From a virus, in the IMG/VR virus record IMGVR_UViG_3300042923_000742, positions 1 to 22,929 of that record: a stretch of 22,929 nt of DNA. The stretch is one strand, 5' to 3'. The notes beneath the pieces are model-generated. The model had not been told where the DNA came from, did not search any database, and saw only the letters and a list, made by a program, of their open reading frames with translations. Positions 1 to 6,258 of the stretch are shown in pieces. How positions within the stretch are numbered: position 1 is the first letter of the stretch; the number at the start of each line of letters is the position of its first letter. The position numbers and the translations under genes were made by a program.

Positions 1-101
1 ATGGCCGTCAGCTTCGCTTCCGCCATCCGATGCGGGCGGTCATTCATCGACAACGGTGGACGCGTCCACGGGAACGACACCAACCTGTACTGAGCAGTCA
101 T
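1..101 (-). CDS. RusA-like Holliday junction resolvase, N-terminal part (runs off the left edge)
   Basis: The gene starts at an ATG at 101 that overlaps the stop of the upstream gene as ATGA, and it leaves the window after about 33 codons. The visible protein has the segment SFPWTRPPLSMNDRPHRM near its N-terminus. A short strand, then P-W-T-R/K-P-P-L and N-D-R-x-H, is the opening usual in RusA-type resolvases of actinophages. RusA enzymes are small Mg-dependent nucleases that cut four-way DNA junctions made during recombination and replication. Its place at the end of an operon with Erf and replication-initiation genes fits. The catalytic aspartates lie outside the window, so the family call rests on the N-terminus only. 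Confidence 0.68.
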   Translation of the reverse strand, partial: MTAQYRLVSFPWTRPPLSMNDRPHRMAEAKLTA

Positions 102-982
102 GCTGCTGGCCTTTCTTGCTTGTCGAGCGCGTAGAAGCGGGTGGCGATGTCCGGCCGGTTGTGGTGGCGGGCCAACTTCGCTAGCGACCCCGCAGTCCGG
201 CCCAGCGCCTTCGTGACATGCGCGGGGGTTTCGCCTGAGCCGAGGAGCCATTCGGCGTCCTCAAGGACCCCCAGCCCCCGCACCTGCGTGTCATCCACGG
301 TCACGACAGGTTCGTCGTCAGCATCGATGTCCTCCCAGTCGAGCGGGCCAGACCATCCCCTGTGTGCCGCACGGCGTTTGGTAAGAGCGATCTTGGAAGC
401 TACGTACGCGTTCGGGGCAGGTGGCGTCTTATCCCAGAGAGCGTCGTACGCGTCTCGAATGGTCCGTGCCGTCTTCGCCTCGATACCCACCCGTCCAGCG
501 GCGAACACTCTGCTGAGGATCCGGTAGTCGATGCCGGTGTGTTCACCGATCGCCGCCCACGTCCAACCCATGCGGGCGAGCGCCTGCAAGCGGCGACGGC
601 TTCCGGTGATCGCAGTTAGTGCTGACGGGGCGAGAGCGTCCAGGTCGGGTCGGATTGCGAGGATCTTGGCGGCTGTTTCTGTTTTGACCCGTTCGTTTGG
701 TGGGTTCCCACCGCGACCCCAGATGATCGCGCCGATAGTCGCCGCGTACAGCCCTGTGCGTGCCGCGATTGTCTTCGCGCCCATCCCGTTAGCCCGCAGG
801 TATTCGATGTGCTTGCGGACCGGTTCAGCGTCAACCATGCCGGAGTTGTAGCGTCCGTAGGCTTGCAGTTTCCGGCGGCGACGCATCCCGTCAACGTGCG
901 CGGTCTTGCAGGGCTGACAGCGGCACCCGTGGCTATAGCACGTGTGCGTTTCGGCGTGCTTGTGGTCAGGTCCGCAAATCAT
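98..982 (-). CDS. Multi-HTH DNA-binding protein with N-terminal Cys/His cluster
   Basis: The protein has 294 residues. I chose the ATG at 982 because it overlaps the stop of the HNH gene upstream as ATGA; the frame stays open further upstream, but that stretch runs inside the HNH gene. The N-terminus (C3, H7-H9, C15, H18, C20, C22, C25) looks like a small metal-binding cluster. It is followed by at least two helix-turn-helix-like stretches (around GMGAKTIAARTGLYAATIGA and MGWTWAAIGEHTGIDYRILS). A third, weaker one lies near the C-terminus (GETPAHVTKALGRTAGSLA). Proteins of this layout are common in actinophage early regions and are annotated only as HTH DNA-binding. The specific role is unknown; a regulator of late or host transcription is possible. 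Confidence 0.72.
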   Translation of the reverse strand: MICGPDHKHAETHTCYSHGCRCQPCKTAHVDGMRRRRKLQAYGRYNSGMVDAEPVRKHIEYLRANGMGAKTIAARTGLYAATIGAIIWGRGGNPPNERVKTETAAKILAIRPDLDALAPSALTAITGSRRRLQALARMGWTWAAIGEHTGIDYRILSRVFAAGRVGIEAKTARTIRDAYDALWDKTPPAPNAYVASKIALTKRRAAHRGWSGPLDWEDIDADDEPVVTVDDTQVRGLGVLEDAEWLLGSGETPAHVTKALGRTAGSLAKLARHHNRPDIATRFYALDKQERPAA

Positions 983-1548
983 GCGATCTCCATAAGTTCT
1001 CGGTACTTGCGGTCGGCGCCGTCTGGGTCGAACGGGCGACCCCACTTGTGCGCAAGCTTGAATTCGCAGTAGCACGCGCGACAGTTGCGCCACCCACGGC
1101 GCAGTTGCCCGGGGATCAGGTTCGGTTCAATCAAGCGGTGATTGCGAGGGCAGTGTGTCTTGCGCGCCTGCGGATGGTTCCCGTTCGCGACCTTGTCGAG
1201 TTGGTTGTTGCGGCGCGTGTCCCACCGAAGGTTTGCCAGCGCGGGATTCGACGAGTCGTCGTCAGCGTGACATGCCTCAAGTCCGGACGGACATGTGCCG
1301 ACGAACGCTTCAAGAACGAGTCGGTGCACCTTGTGGGTCTTAGCCCTTCCGGATCGGGTGAGAACCACCCGCGGGTATCCATGGTGGTCCGGGAACGTCT
1401 TCCGCATTACGCCGCGGATCCGGGCGAACCCGTGTAGACCATGTGGAACCACTCGATCAAGAGACCGGACTCTTCCGAAGCTGGACACCTCGTATAGCCC
1501 CTCGTAGCCGGGTATTGGTGCCCAGCGTTCTGCATCGGCGGTTATCAT
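979..1548 (-). CDS. HNH homing-type endonuclease with NUMOD4 motif
   Basis: The protein has 189 residues. The ATG at 1548 has an AGGAG six bases upstream and overlaps the previous stop as ATGA, so longer in-frame starts are unlikely. Residues 9-30 carry the NUMOD4 signature (W-x-P-I-P-G-Y-E-G-L-Y-E-V-S), a DNA-binding module of mobile HNH nucleases. A HNH core follows (HRLVLEAFVG, then EACHADDDSSNPALANLRW and RRNN). The C-terminal part holds a second cysteine pair (C-P-R-N-H and C-R-A-C). The family nicks or cuts DNA and is usually a selfish homing gene, sometimes domesticated in packaging or recombination. It is one of three unrelated HNH genes in this early region. Confidence 0.88.
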   Translation of the reverse strand: MITADAERWAPIPGYEGLYEVSSFGRVRSLDRVVPHGLHGFARIRGVMRKTFPDHHGYPRVVLTRSGRAKTHKVHRLVLEAFVGTCPSGLEACHADDDSSNPALANLRWDTRRNNQLDKVANGNHPQARKTHCPRNHRLIEPNLIPGQLRRGWRNCRACYCEFKLAHKWGRPFDPDGADRKYRELMEIA

Positions 1549-1820
1549 GTTGCTCTCCTGTACCGTCGGTTCGCCGGAAGTCCCATGCCGCGTCGTGCGG
1601 CGGCAACGGTCCCAACCGTGGGCCACACGAGGTCCGCGGCGATGTCGGCGTCACACATGCCCGTCTTTACGCGCGCCCGGACGGCGTCCAGGAAGTCGCG
1701 TCCATGGCGGGTGCGGGTCATCTCGTCGCGCATCACCTCACCGGGTGTGACGCCGCGCCGTTCCGCCATCTCCTGGATGCGCCAGACGTCCTTGGGGTCA
1801 AGGTCGACCATGATTTTCAT
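1545..1820 (-). CDS. Small DNA-binding protein (RHH-like N-terminus, HTH-like C-terminus)
   Basis: The protein has 91 residues. The ATG at 1820 is preferred because the protein then opens with MKIMVDLDPKDVWRIQEMAE, a strand-helix pattern typical of ribbon-helix-helix proteins; the ribosome site (GAAAGAAC) is weak. The second half, around CDADIAADLVWPTVGTVAAA, resembles a HTH of the type that lets a helix enter the major groove. It is the first gene after a probable terminator and an intergenic gap, and it overlaps the following HNH gene by ATGA. It may therefore head a separate transcription unit that ends with the RusA gene. Function beyond DNA binding is not known. Confidence 0.6.
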   Translation of the reverse strand: MKIMVDLDPKDVWRIQEMAERRGVTPGEVMRDEMTRTRHGRDFLDAVRARVKTGMCDADIAADLVWPTVGTVAAARRGMGLPANRRYRRAT

Positions 1821-1947
1821 TGCGGGTTCTTTCAGGGTCGGAGGAGGTGAAGGATCCAGCCCCACACCCCCAAACCGGGGAAACGGGCGTGGGATCGGTC
1901 GTTGGTTTTCGAGTGAGGCACCGGCGAGAGTGTCTTCCTGTGGGTAT
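1821..1947 (-). other. Intergenic gap, possible promoter region of the distal early unit
   Basis: There is no gene between the terminator-like hairpin and the ATG at 1820. On the minus strand I see no convincing -35/-10 pair. The gap, lying right after a terminator in an otherwise overlapping operon, is the natural place for a promoter driving the 1820-to-left-edge genes. Confidence 0.3.
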
Positions 1948-1977
1948 GAGAAAGGGCCACACCGGATGGTGCGACCC
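1948..1977 (-). terminator. Rho-independent terminator after the helicase-loader gene
   Basis: On the minus strand GGGTCGCACC pairs fully with GGTGTGGCCC (two G-T pairs) around an ATCC loop, and the stem is followed directly by TTTCTC. It lies 20 bases after the stop of the gene at 1998-2336. This is the clearest intrinsic terminator in the early region. Confidence 0.7.
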
Positions 1978-1997
1978 TGGGTTTCGGTGGAACGTGT

Positions 1998-2336
1998 TCA
2001 GTTGTCGGACTTGAGCGCCTTGAGTCGGCGTACTTCTTCCCAGTAGGCGTTGAGCCCTTCCTGGGAGAACTCTGGTTCAGGCGCCGGGTTCAACTGCCGT
2101 TGGATGCGTGCATGTCTTGCTTCGGCTTCACGGATCTTCTTCACGTTCGCGATCACATGACCGGGCATCAGCCAGGCCGTGGTTTCGCGGTAGTGCATGC
2201 GGGCCGCTTCGACAGCATCAGTGAGGTTCACTTGTGCGAGGTCGTCTGCCCACACGATCGCAACCTCTTTGTCGACGGTTCTCCCGTCACGGGCTGACGC
2301 CAGGGTCAAGAGCTGAAATGCCTCTTGCAGGTTCAT
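1998..2336 (-). CDS. Probable helicase loader (LIG40P-like small replication protein)
   Basis: The protein has 112 residues. The ATG at 2336 follows AGGAGG at ten bases. The N-terminal 75 residues (NLQEAFQLLTLASARDGRTV, W-x-D-D-L, DAVEAARMHYRETTAWLMPG) match the pattern of small all-helical phage proteins linked to helicase loading, in which a conserved H-Y/F-R-E-x-x-x-x-L-M-P stretch is typical. The C-terminal tail is charged and probably flexible. The gene overlaps the end of the replisome-organizer gene by about 50 bases, the usual pair order. The inferred role is bringing host DnaB helicase to the phage origin. The family call is from pattern only and could be confirmed by profile search. 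Confidence 0.55.
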   Translation of the reverse strand: MNLQEAFQLLTLASARDGRTVDKEVAIVWADDLAQVNLTDAVEAARMHYRETTAWLMPGHVIANVKKIREAEARHARIQRQLNPAPEPEFSQEGLNAYWEEVRRLKALKSDN

Positions 2337-3117
2337 CTCCGAACAACCTCCTGTATTCGGCCGCGTTCTGGGCGGCCTTCGAAACCTTCGGGGCGCCACC
2401 GCGGGTGGTGTCGCCATGTTTGCGGCGCATCCAGTTCCGCCACGTCGCTTCCCAGTCCAACTTCACGCCCTTCGCGCCAGGCTGGGCGATCCAGTAGTCG
2501 ACGAACGTGGCGTGTTCACGGCGGTAGTCGACGCCTGGGCATTCGGTTTGGATCTTGTCGACGGTTTCCTGTGAGGGGCGCCAGTCGATGTGTAGCCGAG
2601 ACCCCCGCGTAGCGGGTTCTCTCTTCTTCGTAGAAGAAGAGGTCGGGACGGGATGGGACTGGGATGGGGCAATGCGAACTTCTTCGGAACTTCGCTCGTT
2701 GTTCGCGGGAAGTTCGGCAGAACCGGGATGCTCTTTCGTGACACCCTTCTTCGCGGCGCGGACCTTCTTCATCCGGTCCCGCGCAGCCTGCCGTTCCGCT
2801 TCAACCTCAGCCTTTGAGGGCTGGTAATCGGTCCAGTCCTTGAACTGCCAGCCACCGTTGCTCGCTTCCCACAGCCCAGCGGCGTACAGCTCGCCGGCAA
2901 GGTCCGGCCCTCCCCCGAGGCGCCGCACCGTCTTCTCTGGAACGAACCCGTCAGTGAGGTACTTCGCGCACCACGAGCCGGCGAGGGTCCAGAGTCCGAC
3001 CGCTTCTACGGACAGGTCCATGACCTTGGGGTGGCCGTGGAACCCGTCGTCTACTTTGAACCAGGGGATATCAATCGCCTCCCTTCGGTGTTGTGTCGTG
3101 GGGCCATCCGTAGTCAC
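2287..3117 (-). CDS. Probable replisome organizer / replication initiation protein
   Basis: The protein has about 276 residues. The start is uncertain: an ATG at 3150 has no ribosome site, and I prefer the GTG at 3117 because it shortens the overlap with the small gene at 3071-3220. The N-terminal domain (IPWFKVDDGFHGHPKVMDLS, GLWTLAGSWCAKYLTDGFVP, LAGELYAAGLWE, W-Q-F-K-D-W) is the winged-helix domain of actinophage replication initiators. A charged, low-complexity linker follows (residues ~110-165). The C-terminal domain (YRREHATFVDYWIAQPGAKG, LDWEATWRNWMRRK) is DnaD/DnaT-like and is expected to recruit the helicase loader encoded next. It probably binds the phage origin, which may lie inside its own gene; I did not find iterons there. 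Confidence 0.78.
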   Translation of the reverse strand: MTTDGPTTQHRREAIDIPWFKVDDGFHGHPKVMDLSVEAVGLWTLAGSWCAKYLTDGFVPEKTVRRLGGGPDLAGELYAAGLWEASNGGWQFKDWTDYQPSKAEVEAERQAARDRMKKVRAAKKGVTKEHPGSAELPANNERSSEEVRIAPSQSHPVPTSSSTKKREPATRGSRLHIDWRPSQETVDKIQTECPGVDYRREHATFVDYWIAQPGAKGVKLDWEATWRNWMRRKHGDTTRGGAPKVSKAAQNAAEYRRLFGDEPARGISALDPGVSP

Positions 3118-3220
3118 GGCGGTCTCGTTCCCCTTCGCACCAGCACCCATCGCACGAGTGTGGGTAGGTGGTGGAGGGGCGGGGATGGTGGTAGCCGTGC
3201 GGGCATTGCTCGAGCGGCAC
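3071..3220 (-). CDS. Small Cys/His-rich protein (49 aa), putative zinc knuckle
   Basis: This short gene begins with GTG at 3220, nine bases after a GAGGGG ribosome site, and ends inside the 5' part of the replisome-organizer gene. The protein has C6, H8, H11, H12, H21, C23, C26 and C28, in the pattern C-P-H-G-Y-H-H followed by H-S-C-D-G-C-W-C, which suggests a small zinc-binding fold. Its strong ribosome site and metal-site pattern make it a better candidate for the 3150-3220 stretch than an N-terminal extension of the replication gene. No function is known. It belongs with several other tiny cysteine-paired proteins in this operon. Confidence 0.6.
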   Translation of the reverse strand: MPLEQCPHGYHHPRPSTTYPHSCDGCWCEGERDRRDYGWPHDTTPKGGD

Positions 3221-3232
3221 TAGCCTGTTCCC

Positions 3233-3248
3233 CTCATTGGTTGTCTCC
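3233..3248 (-). repeat. Start-associated repeat, copy 1 (second copy at 3398-3413)
   Basis: The 16-base sequence GGAGACAACCAATGAG (minus strand) occurs exactly here and at 3398-3413. It contains a GGAG ribosome site and an ATG, but both ATGs open reading frames of only 5 and 12 codons. A relative (GGAAACCAACCATGAG) initiates the real gene at 6494. It looks like a translation-start cassette that has been copied with small genes. Confidence 0.6.
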
Positions 3249-3380
3249 GCGCGCCGGGCGGGCTGTGAACACGGGAAGTATCTGCTTCTCAGCGGCGCCG
3301 GCTGCGGCCCGCGCCTCAGCCTCCGTCGCGCCGCCCTGCATGTACTTCTCGGTCAGGTAGTCCTCAAGTGACTCGCTCAT
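3234..3380 (-). CDS. Small hypothetical protein (48 aa)
   Basis: The ATG at 3380 has GAGG five bases upstream and overlaps the stop of the previous gene (ATGA). The protein opens with MSESLEDYLTEKYMQGGATE, continues with an alanine/glutamate-rich helix, and ends in a basic, proline-containing tail with GDNQ. I do not recognise it. Its stop codon lies within a 16-base repeat shared with 3398-3413. Confidence 0.55.
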   Translation of the reverse strand: MSESLEDYLTEKYMQGGATEAEARAAAGAAEKQILPVFTARPARGDNQ

Positions 3381-3508
3381 TGCGGCCTCGCTTCGTGCTC
3401 ATTGGTTGTCTCCTGTCGGGCGGGGATTTCTACGCATCTGTCGGTGCAGTCCGCGCCCTCGACATGGTCATGCAGCACGACATGTGCGGACGTCCAGGGC
3501 CAGCTCAT
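3377..3508 (-). CDS. Small hypothetical protein (43 aa)
   Basis: The ATG at 3508 overlaps the previous stop as TAATG, and GGAG lies eight bases upstream. The protein begins MSWPWTSAHVVLHDHVEGAD and holds two cysteines (C21, C25) and several histidines, so weak metal binding is possible. It shares an ATGA junction with the next gene. There is no recognisable family. Confidence 0.5.
   Translation of the reverse strand: MSWPWTSAHVVLHDHVEGADCTDRCVEIPARQETTNEHEARPQ
3398..3413 (-). repeat. Start-associated repeat, copy 2
   Basis: This is an exact copy of the 16-base sequence at 3233-3248 (minus strand). Here it lies inside the 3' end of the gene at 3377-3508, so it no longer drives a long reading frame. 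Confidence 0.6.
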
Positions 3509-3717
3509 TAGTCGTCTCCGGTTCGTTTGGTGGCGTGCCCGAGGATCGCCTGCTGCACCCGCCACATGGGGAGGCCGGAAGCATCCGCGATCTCGGGCAC
3601 GGTGAATCCGTAGTTGAAGGCGGTCCTGCAAGCGGCGATCTTCGCGGGACCGAAGTCCGTGGCAAGCCGGGACTCGATGTATGCGACCTGCCAAATGGTG
3701 AGGCTCTTGTCGGGCAT
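3508..3717 (-). CDS. Small HTH protein (69 aa)
   Basis: The ATG at 3717 follows AAGGGA at about eight bases. The protein reads MPDKSLTIWQVAYIESRLAT, then FNYGFTVPEIADASGLPMWR and VQQAILGHATKR. The segment T-V-P-E-I-A-D-A-S-G-L-P-M-W-R-V-Q is a good helix-turn-helix, so sequence-specific DNA binding is likely. Its length is close to a single HTH domain. Target unknown. Confidence 0.65.
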   Translation of the reverse strand: MPDKSLTIWQVAYIESRLATDFGPAKIAACRTAFNYGFTVPEIADASGLPMWRVQQAILGHATKRTGDD

Positions 3718-3731
3718 GGCCGGGATCCCTT

Positions 3732-4094
3732 CTAGAACGGTGTGTCAGGTGGGGCTGGTTCAACCCGGCCCTCTGCTGTGAGCCAGGACTGCTCGCCGCG
3801 CCACAGTGCGGGTGTGAGGCGAGGGTCGCCCCAAGAGTTGACGGACCAGCCGAGCTCATGGCCTTCGGCGGAGTGCGCGACACCGTGGCAGCCGGAGTGG
3901 TTTCCGCCCGCCATCCCACCGGCCCCGCCGCAGAATGCGATGAGGTTCCACACGTCGTGCGTGCCACCCCGGGACTTGTACTTGCGGTGGTGGACGTCGG
4001 TTGCCGGTCGTTTCCCGCAGCCCTCACAGATACCGCCGCACCGTTCTTGGACGATGCGGCGGTTGCGGGCCGGGATAGGTGTGGCGCGGGTCAT
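3732..4094 (-). CDS. HNH endonuclease
   Basis: The protein has 120 residues. The ATG at 4094 overlaps the upstream stop as ATGA, and the open frame further upstream is discarded. A zinc-bound HNH domain is visible: C-G-G-I-C-E-G-C-G-K, then D-V-H-H-R-K-Y-K-S-R-G-G-T-H, V-W-N-L-I-A-F-C-G and a late C-H-G-x-x-H. These give the paired cysteines, the catalytic H of D-V-H-H, the N of W-N-L, and the final H. An insertion rich in glycine (GGAGGMAGGNHSG) separates the last zinc ligands. HNH nucleases in phages act in packaging, recombination or homing; being far from any terminase here argues against packaging. Confidence 0.88.
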   Translation of the reverse strand: MTRATPIPARNRRIVQERCGGICEGCGKRPATDVHHRKYKSRGGTHDVWNLIAFCGGAGGMAGGNHSGCHGVAHSAEGHELGWSVNSWGDPRLTPALWRGEQSWLTAEGRVEPAPPDTPF

Positions 4095-4339
4095 ATCTTC
4101 ACGACCGTCCAGCACAGGCGAACGTTCTTGCCGCAGTGTCCGCAGGTGGCGCGGCCCTTCGCGATCCGGCCCGCTTGCAAGATTGCCCCGGACGGGCAAG
4201 CCGCGACGTTGTGGCGGCAGGACGTGACGATCATGTGGGTGGCGTGGATCGTGCACAGGTGGCTTGTCATGCCGCACTCGAGCGTGTCGTCTAGCCAGGT
4301 TTCGTTGAGGGTGTCCGACTTATCGAGAACGTCAGGCAT
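4091..4339 (-). CDS. Small cysteine-rich protein (82 aa)
   Basis: The ATG at 4339 has CAGGAG about seven bases upstream, within a repeated start-associated sequence; a GTG one codon earlier is possible. The upstream stop overlaps as TGATG. The protein holds seven cysteines, including a classic knuckle C-G-H-C-G-K near the C-terminus, plus T-S-H-L-C, T-S-C-R-H and A-A-C-P. Two small zinc sites are plausible. The family is unknown. Confidence 0.6.
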   Translation of the reverse strand: MPDVLDKSDTLNETWLDDTLECGMTSHLCTIHATHMIVTSCRHNVAACPSGAILQAGRIAKGRATCGHCGKNVRLCWTVVKI

Positions 4340-4584
4340 CACGGTTCTCCTGTCGTGTCAGCAGGAACAGCTTGGTAGGGGTTCTCGACTTCCTCGACGG
4401 CACCGATGTATCGGCACAGCAGCCGAACTTTCCCGCGCGCCTGCAATTGGCGGCGCGTGTCGTAGGCGACCATCTCCGCCATCTGCCGCCGCGCCTCAGC
4501 CTCGGAGTCAACCCAGTTCACTCCCTGCGAGTGTCGGATTCCCCAGATGATCGACTCAGCGTCCTTCTGCATCGCGCGACTCAT
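4339..4584 (-). CDS. Hypothetical protein (81 aa)
   Basis: The ATG at 4584 is seven to eight bases after AAGGAG, in the sequence AAGGAGAACCGTGATG; the GTG directly before it is an alternative. The sequence is helical and charged (EAEARRQMAEMVAYDTRRQL) with a final strand-like part (KVRLLCRYIGAVEEVENPY). Its last residues (PADTTGEP) are also the last residues of the gene at 6255-6494, because the two gene junctions share a repeat. No known domain is visible. Confidence 0.6.
   Translation of the reverse strand: MSRAMQKDAESIIWGIRHSQGVNWVDSEAEARRQMAEMVAYDTRRQLQARGKVRLLCRYIGAVEEVENPYQAVPADTTGEP
4341..4362 (-). repeat. 22-base start-associated repeat, copy 1 (copy 2 at 6260-6281)
   Basis: A 22-base stretch is identical at 4341-4362 and 6260-6281. 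On the minus strand it spans the last codons of the upstream gene (A-D-T-T-G-E-P), an ACAGGAGAACC ribosome site and the base next to the following start. A shorter version (CATCACGGTTCTCCT on the plus strand) lies at the junction near 4582. Confidence 0.75.
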
Positions 4585-4730
4585 CACGGTTCTCCTTGTT
4601 CGCCGGCGCAGTAGGTGGATGTTGCGTGCTTCTTACGGGTGCCGCAGAAGTAGCAGACCTTCAGGGGTGTCCACACGTGTTCGCGTTGCAGTGCGGACGC
4701 GTGGAGGTCGTCGATACGGTCCCAGGTCAT
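4584..4730 (-). CDS. Small putative zinc-ribbon protein (48 aa)
   Basis: The ATG at 4730 overlaps the previous stop as ATGA. The protein has MTWDRIDDLHASALQREHVW followed by C-Y-F-C-G-T-R-K-K-H-A-T-S-T-Y-C. That gives a CxxC pair, a histidine and a later cysteine, consistent with a single zinc site. Its opening MTWD is shared with the protein at 5538-5873. The role is unknown. Confidence 0.6.
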   Translation of the reverse strand: MTWDRIDDLHASALQREHVWTPLKVCYFCGTRKKHATSTYCAGEQGEP

Positions 4731-4912
4731 GTCAGGCCCTCGAATACGTCGGTGAGGACGTTGCGGAGACGTGCGGCGGTGTACGCGTAGTCGAACGCGT
4801 CCCTCCACCGGGTGAACCATCGGGGCGCGTCTCCGGGGACAGTGGCAACCCACTCGTGGACACCGTTGTTGAACTTCACACAACGAACCTTGGGCTTCTC
4901 AGTGGCGTTCAT
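4727..4912 (-). CDS. Hypothetical protein (61 aa)
   Basis: The ATG at 4912 overlaps the stop of the Erf gene (ATGA), and an AGGA site lies about a dozen bases upstream. The protein is basic and aromatic (VKFNNGVHEWVATVPGDAPR, WFTRWRDAFDYAYTAARL). No domain is recognised. Tight coupling to Erf suggests co-translation but does not prove a shared function. Confidence 0.6.
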   Translation of the reverse strand: MNATEKPKVRCVKFNNGVHEWVATVPGDAPRWFTRWRDAFDYAYTAARLRNVLTDVFEGLT

Positions 4913-5535
4913 GATTTGCTTCCTGGTTCAGCGGCGGCCCAGTGGTCGACCAGCGGGCCGTCTTCCTTGGGGAGTTCCTTGGCGCGCGCGTCGTACGCGG
5001 CCTTCAGTTCGGCTATACCGTCGAGCCCCCCCTGACGGACCCGAACCCACACACCGTCAAGGTCGGTGAGGCTGGTTGCGTCGGTGATGGCCTTGTGTGC
5101 GGCGGCGATACGTTCCGGGGCAGACGGTTGCGCGTTCCGGCGTGGTGCCGCACCCGGCCCCTTCGAAGCCGCGTTGCCGTCGTCGTCCTCATCGGGTGCG
5201 ATCCCGGTCACCGCGGAGAGGGTGTACCGCTTCGCGTAGGTGACAGCGGACCCCATCTGCTGGGGGGTTGCTTTCTCCGGGTCTGGCAGGGGCCACGTCC
5301 CAGTGATCGACTCCCCCGACGCGTGCCGCAGTTCGTAGGACAGCACGAAACCGTCATCGCTGACGTTCGGTGTGGTGAACCATGCGAGCCCCTGTTTCGC
5401 GAGGGCTGGGAGGACAACCGAGACGATGTCGGCAAGGTCGGCGTACTTCGACTTGAACGCCGGGTTCGTGGACCCCTTACCCACCTTCGGCAGGTCCGTG
5501 TGGAAGGCGGCCAACGCCTTTGCGAGCTCACTCAT
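4909..5535 (-). CDS. erf: Erf-family single-strand DNA annealing protein
   Basis: The protein has 208 residues. The ATG at 5535 has GAGG five bases upstream; the frame is open further left but inside the previous gene. The N-terminal 130 residues are typical of the ERF family: L-A-K-A-L-A-A-F-H/Q, S-x-x-N-P-A-F-K-S-K-Y-A-D-L-A-D-I, then L-A-K-Q-G-L-A-W-F, the strand Y-E-L-R-H-A-S-G-E-S-I, and P-Q-Q-M-G-S-A-V-T-Y-A-K-R-Y-T-L. These proteins form rings that anneal complementary single strands in phage recombination and genome circularisation. A linker rich in alanine and proline precedes a helical C-terminal domain. No partner exonuclease is evident in the window. Confidence 0.93.
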   Translation of the reverse strand: MSELAKALAAFHTDLPKVGKGSTNPAFKSKYADLADIVSVVLPALAKQGLAWFTTPNVSDDGFVLSYELRHASGESITGTWPLPDPEKATPQQMGSAVTYAKRYTLSAVTGIAPDEDDDGNAASKGPGAAPRRNAQPSAPERIAAAHKAITDATSLTDLDGVWVRVRQGGLDGIAELKAAYDARAKELPKEDGPLVDHWAAAEPGSKS

Positions 5536-5537
5536 CG

Positions 5538-5873
5538 TTACCTCATCCAGTCGTGCCCGCACCGGTCGCAGTACCCCTCTACACCGACCGTTACCCGGCC
5601 GTCGGAGGGGCAGTCTGCCCAGACGCGTGCTTCGTTCATGAACAAGGGCCAGAACAGACTGTCCTGGCCCTTGCGGAGTTCGTGGATCGCTTCCCTCTCG
5701 GTGAGCGAGTCCCATTTCGTTTGCTGTTCGACAACCCATCGGGTGCCGGCGAGGAACGCTTGCTGTGACCATCGGCCGGTGCCGTGACCTCCTGACTTCT
5801 TCCACCATTCGTGGTGGGCTTCGACGGGGTCGTTGGCTCGCATCTCGTGCGCGACCATTGCGTCCCAGGTCAT
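5538..5873 (-). CDS. Hypothetical protein (111 aa) with C-terminal CxxC
   Basis: The ATG at 5873 overlaps the stop of the previous gene (ATGA). The protein shows HHEWWKKSGG, then SQQAFLAGTRWVVEQQTKWD, and ends with Y-C-D-R-C-G-H-D-W-M-R, a small zinc-like knuckle. The A-F-L-A-G-x-x-W segment is also in the protein encoded just upstream (5870-6025), so the two may share a small helical module. No family is recognised. Confidence 0.65.
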   Translation of the reverse strand: MTWDAMVAHEMRANDPVEAHHEWWKKSGGHGTGRWSQQAFLAGTRWVVEQQTKWDSLTEREAIHELRKGQDSLFWPLFMNEARVWADCPSDGRVTVGVEGYCDRCGHDWMR

Positions 5874-6025
5874 TCCGGGTTCTCCTGGTGTCCTCTGGCC
5901 CATTCGACGCCAGCAAGGAACGCGTCCTTCTCGGCTACCCGGATGAGGTTGGTGTCGGGTCCGAAGTTGATGGGGAGTCCGACGTAGGTGTCTGCTGCGG
6001 CCGAAGCGGCAGGATCAGTGGTCAT
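5870..6025 (-). CDS. Small hypothetical protein (51 aa)
   Basis: The ATG at 6025 and the stop at 5870 overlap both neighbours as ATGA, which supports this short gene. The protein is MTTDPAASAAADTYVG, then LPINFGPDTNLIRVAEKDAF, LAGVEWARGHQ. The E-K-D-A-F-L-A-G-V-E-W helix is common in short actinophage proteins of unknown role. Its first residues (MTTD) match those of the gene at 6022-6258. Confidence 0.65.
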   Translation of the reverse strand: MTTDPAASAAADTYVGLPINFGPDTNLIRVAEKDAFLAGVEWARGHQENPE

Positions 6026-6258
6026 CGTTCATATCCGTCCCGGTCGAGTTGGATCGCGGACCCACCCCACGACAGGGGGCGGTCGTCGATGAGGATGTTG
6101 CACCCCGGGCAGCGCCACGTAGAGCAGTCGGAGTAGCGGCCCACGACCGTGACCTTCGCACCGTCGTGAACGGTTCGACACCACTTGCACTTCACCGGGA
6201 AGCCCATGCCCGCCACGTCGGCGGCTTCGCTCAACCAGCCGTGCCGGTCAGTGGTCAT
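6022..6258 (-). CDS. Small zinc-ribbon protein (78 aa)
   Basis: The ATG at 6258 lies after the repeated CAGGAGAACC ribosome site and overlaps the stop upstream (ATGA). Two cysteine pairs, C-K-W-C and later C-P-G-C, with a cysteine and strand residues between (TVVGRYSDCSTWRCPGC), give a treble-clef or zinc-ribbon outline. Such domains bind nucleic acid or protein partners. Its specific role is unknown. Confidence 0.68.
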   Translation of the reverse strand: MTTDRHGWLSEAADVAGMGFPVKCKWCRTVHDGAKVTVVGRYSDCSTWRCPGCNILIDDRPLSWGGSAIQLDRDGYER

